The position numbers and the translations under genes are program-made. The notes under the pieces were generated by a model, which did not search any database, was not told the origin of the DNA, and saw only the letters and a list, made by a program, of their open reading frames with translations. Of a DNA stretch of 21,628 nucleotides, positions 20,127 through 21,628 are shown piece by piece (within the stretch, counting starts at the first letter, position 1; every line of letters begins with the position of its first letter). The stretch is from a virus: positions 1-21,628 of the IMG/VR virus record IMGVR_UViG_3300042890_005662; one strand, given 5' to 3'.

Positions 20127-21628
20127 ATGGCTAGAAGAAGAGCAAGATTTACACGTGGAGCTGGTACTGGCGCAACTGGCGGCGGAGCTGGAGGCACTAC
20201 ACCGCCTCCTGGACCTACTGGCAGCAACGCCAATACTACCGAAGCCGAAAAACTCAATGCCGTATTCGGTACAATGAGAGATACGCTAAGAGCAATTAGC
20301 AGTATCATTGGAGATGATATGAGAGATGCTCTCCAGGGCCTTGATATCGATACTCAAAAAGTAGGTAAGAGTATTGCCCGAGATTTTACAAAAGAGCTAA
20401 GAAATGCAGTAAGTGAAACTAATAAGTTAAAAGATAAAAACAAAGACCTCCTAAAAGACCTCTCATCTGTTGCATCGGTAGAAAAGGCGATTCTAGCAAA
20501 CAAACAAAAACAAGAAAGGCTAGCTGAACAGTTATTTGATTTTGAATTATTGATAAAAGGTACAGCAGCCGAGCATAGTCAAGCAGCAAGTGATATAAGG
20601 AATAGTTACTGGAATGCATTGGAAGCAATAAAGATGCAAGGCGCAGAATATGATAAGTTACTAAAAAAAGCAAAACGTTTTGAAACCTCAATGGGAGGTC
20701 TAGCTGTTGTCATGAAAACAATAGGAGGGCTACCTTTCATAGGCCCTCTAATATCCCAGCTAACAAAAGGTGAGAAAGTCCTAGAGGCGATGAAAAAGAA
20801 AGCCGAAGAAGGCGGCTCTAAAATGGAAGTCTTCGCTGAAGGTTTGATGCAGCTCGGAACCAATTTCGGAATTGGTATGCTAGGTTTGCTTGCAAAAGGA
20901 TTTGAAACTCTTGTAAAGCTCGCAATACAGTTCAATCAAAAGGCATTCGATTTTGCTAAGAATCTAGGAGTATCAGTAAGCGAGGCAGGAAAATTACATG
21001 GCCAGTTAATGGCGATTGCACATAGCAATTTCTTACTTTCGAAAGAGGTTACCGAAACGTACTCCCAGTTAACAAATACTTTTGGATTTTTAGTACCTGC
21101 CAATAAAGCATTTGCTGAAACCGCTGCATTAGTTCAAAAACGTATCGGTGCTTCAGCCGACCAAATGGCTGCACTAGCAACAGCTTCTGCTATTTCAGGC
21201 AAGAAGTTAAACCAAACTTACGGTATTTTGCAGGCTAGTGCAAAGATAGAAGGAGCAAGAAATAAGCTAGCCCTTACACAAAGACAGATATTAGACGGTA
21301 TTGCTAAAACTAGTGCAACCGTACTAATGAATTTTAAAGGAGATATAGAAGCCTTAAGTGCAGCTATAGTTAGAGCTACAAAGTTAGGAACTACTCTAGA
21401 ACAAGTTAATAAACAAGCTAGCAGTCTCTTAGATTTTGAATCAAGTATTAGTAGTGAAATAGAAGCCTCTGTTATAACGGGACGTGAAAGTAATTTAATT
21501 AACGCCAGAAACCTAGCTCTTACCGGTGATACTGCCGGTCTTATGGAAGAGTTAAATAAGCAGATGTATACTTATGACAAGTTCATGAATCTGAATGTTA
21601 TTGCAAGAGATGCGGAAGCAAAGAGGAT
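20127..21628 (+). CDS. Tape-measure-like tail protein (3' partial)
   Basis: The frame is open from the ATG at 20127 to the window edge, 500 codons with no stop. It starts with a basic tip MARRRARFTRGAG, then a Gly/Thr/Pro-rich linker (to about residue 34), then long helical, Ala/Lys/Glu-rich sequence. A more hydrophobic part near residues 190-275 (VVMKTIGGLPFIGPLISQL, then MQLGTNFGIGMLGLLAKGF) is followed by further helices such as NLGVSVSEAGKLHGQLMAIA, with repeated Ala/Ser and Leu spacing. Composition, length, position after the gp26-like gene and the hydrophobic block all suit a tape measure protein, which sets tail length and is ejected with the DNA. No peptidase motif is visible in the part present. 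Confidence 0.78.
   Translation, partial: MARRRARFTRGAGTGATGGGAGGTTPPPGPTGSNANTTEAEKLNAVFGTMRDTLRAISSIIGDDMRDALQGLDIDTQKVGKSIARDFTKELRNAVSETNKLKDKNKDLLKDLSSVASVEKAILANKQKQERLAEQLFDFELLIKGTAAEHSQAASDIRNSYWNALEAIKMQGAEYDKLLKKAKRFETSMGGLAVVMKTIGGLPFIGPLISQLTKGEKVLEAMKKKAEEGGSKMEVFAEGLMQLGTNFGIGMLGLLAKGFETLVKLAIQFNQKAFDFAKNLGVSVSEAGKLHGQLMAIAHSNFLLSKEVTETYSQLTNTFGFLVPANKAFAETAALVQKRIGASADQMAALATASAISGKKLNQTYGILQASAKIEGARNKLALTQRQILDGIAKTSATVLMNFKGDIEALSAAIVRATKLGTTLEQVNKQASSLLDFESSISSEIEASVITGRESNLINARNLALTGDTAGLMEELNKQMYTYDKFMNLNVIARDAEAKR

Overview
This window is the late (structural) region of a tailed bacteriophage with a contractile tail, related at a distance to T4. The evidence is a run of tail sheath, gp19-type tail tube, gp26-like baseplate/tail-chaperone protein and the start of a long tape-measure-like protein, all on the + strand, plus six-bladed propeller tail fibres, two of which end in a self-cleaving S74 chaperone domain. 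No integrase, tRNA, rRNA or CRISPR array was seen. TAA, TAG and TGA all serve as stops, so the code is standard. Most genes lack a clear Shine-Dalgarno sequence and begin after A-rich or GTT-ATG contexts, as is common in Bacteroidota and their phages. That host assignment is only an inference. The organism looks like an uncultivated environmental myovirus.

Layout. (1) Positions 1-4526: two large tail-fibre/adhesin genes, the first cut by the window edge, each with two six-bladed kelch-like propellers and a C-terminal S74 domain. (2) Positions 4558-5604: a small unknown protein and a coiled-coil protein. (3) Positions 5613-9653: five consecutive small 2-oxoglutarate/Fe(II) oxygenases and a GT9-like glycosyltransferase, tightly packed. 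(4) Positions 9687-12605: three compact paralogous proteins, each a ~48-residue head plus one six-bladed propeller. (5) Positions 12652-14746: a five-gene cluster whose members overlap at nearly every junction: sulfotransferase, APS-kinase-like protein, HxGH nucleotidyltransferase, an unknown 77-residue protein and a DUF2061 membrane protein. (6) Positions 14821-21628: two small proteins, sheath, a Lys/Ala-rich protein, tube, a terminator, a membrane protein, the gp26-like gene with a probable frameshifted extension, and the start of the tape measure.

How the parts may fit together. The five propeller genes encode 42 blades (one cut by the window edge), and every propeller has exactly six. 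Each blade carries a near-invariant C-T-E-E-Y-(N/D)-G motif next to loops of variable length and sequence. Around and between these adhesins sit enzymes for hydroxylation, glycosylation and sulfate transfer, including part or all of a route to the sulfate donor PAPS. The most interesting reading is a phage-encoded system that modifies its own receptor-binding proteins or the host envelope. An acidic tyrosine in every blade is a possible but unproven sulfate acceptor.

Regulation. An octamer ATATTTAT lies 15-26 nt before eight start codons (and 49 nt before a ninth), one copy sitting inside the 3' end of the preceding gene. It is a strong candidate late-promoter element for this phage. A clear intrinsic terminator follows the tube gene.
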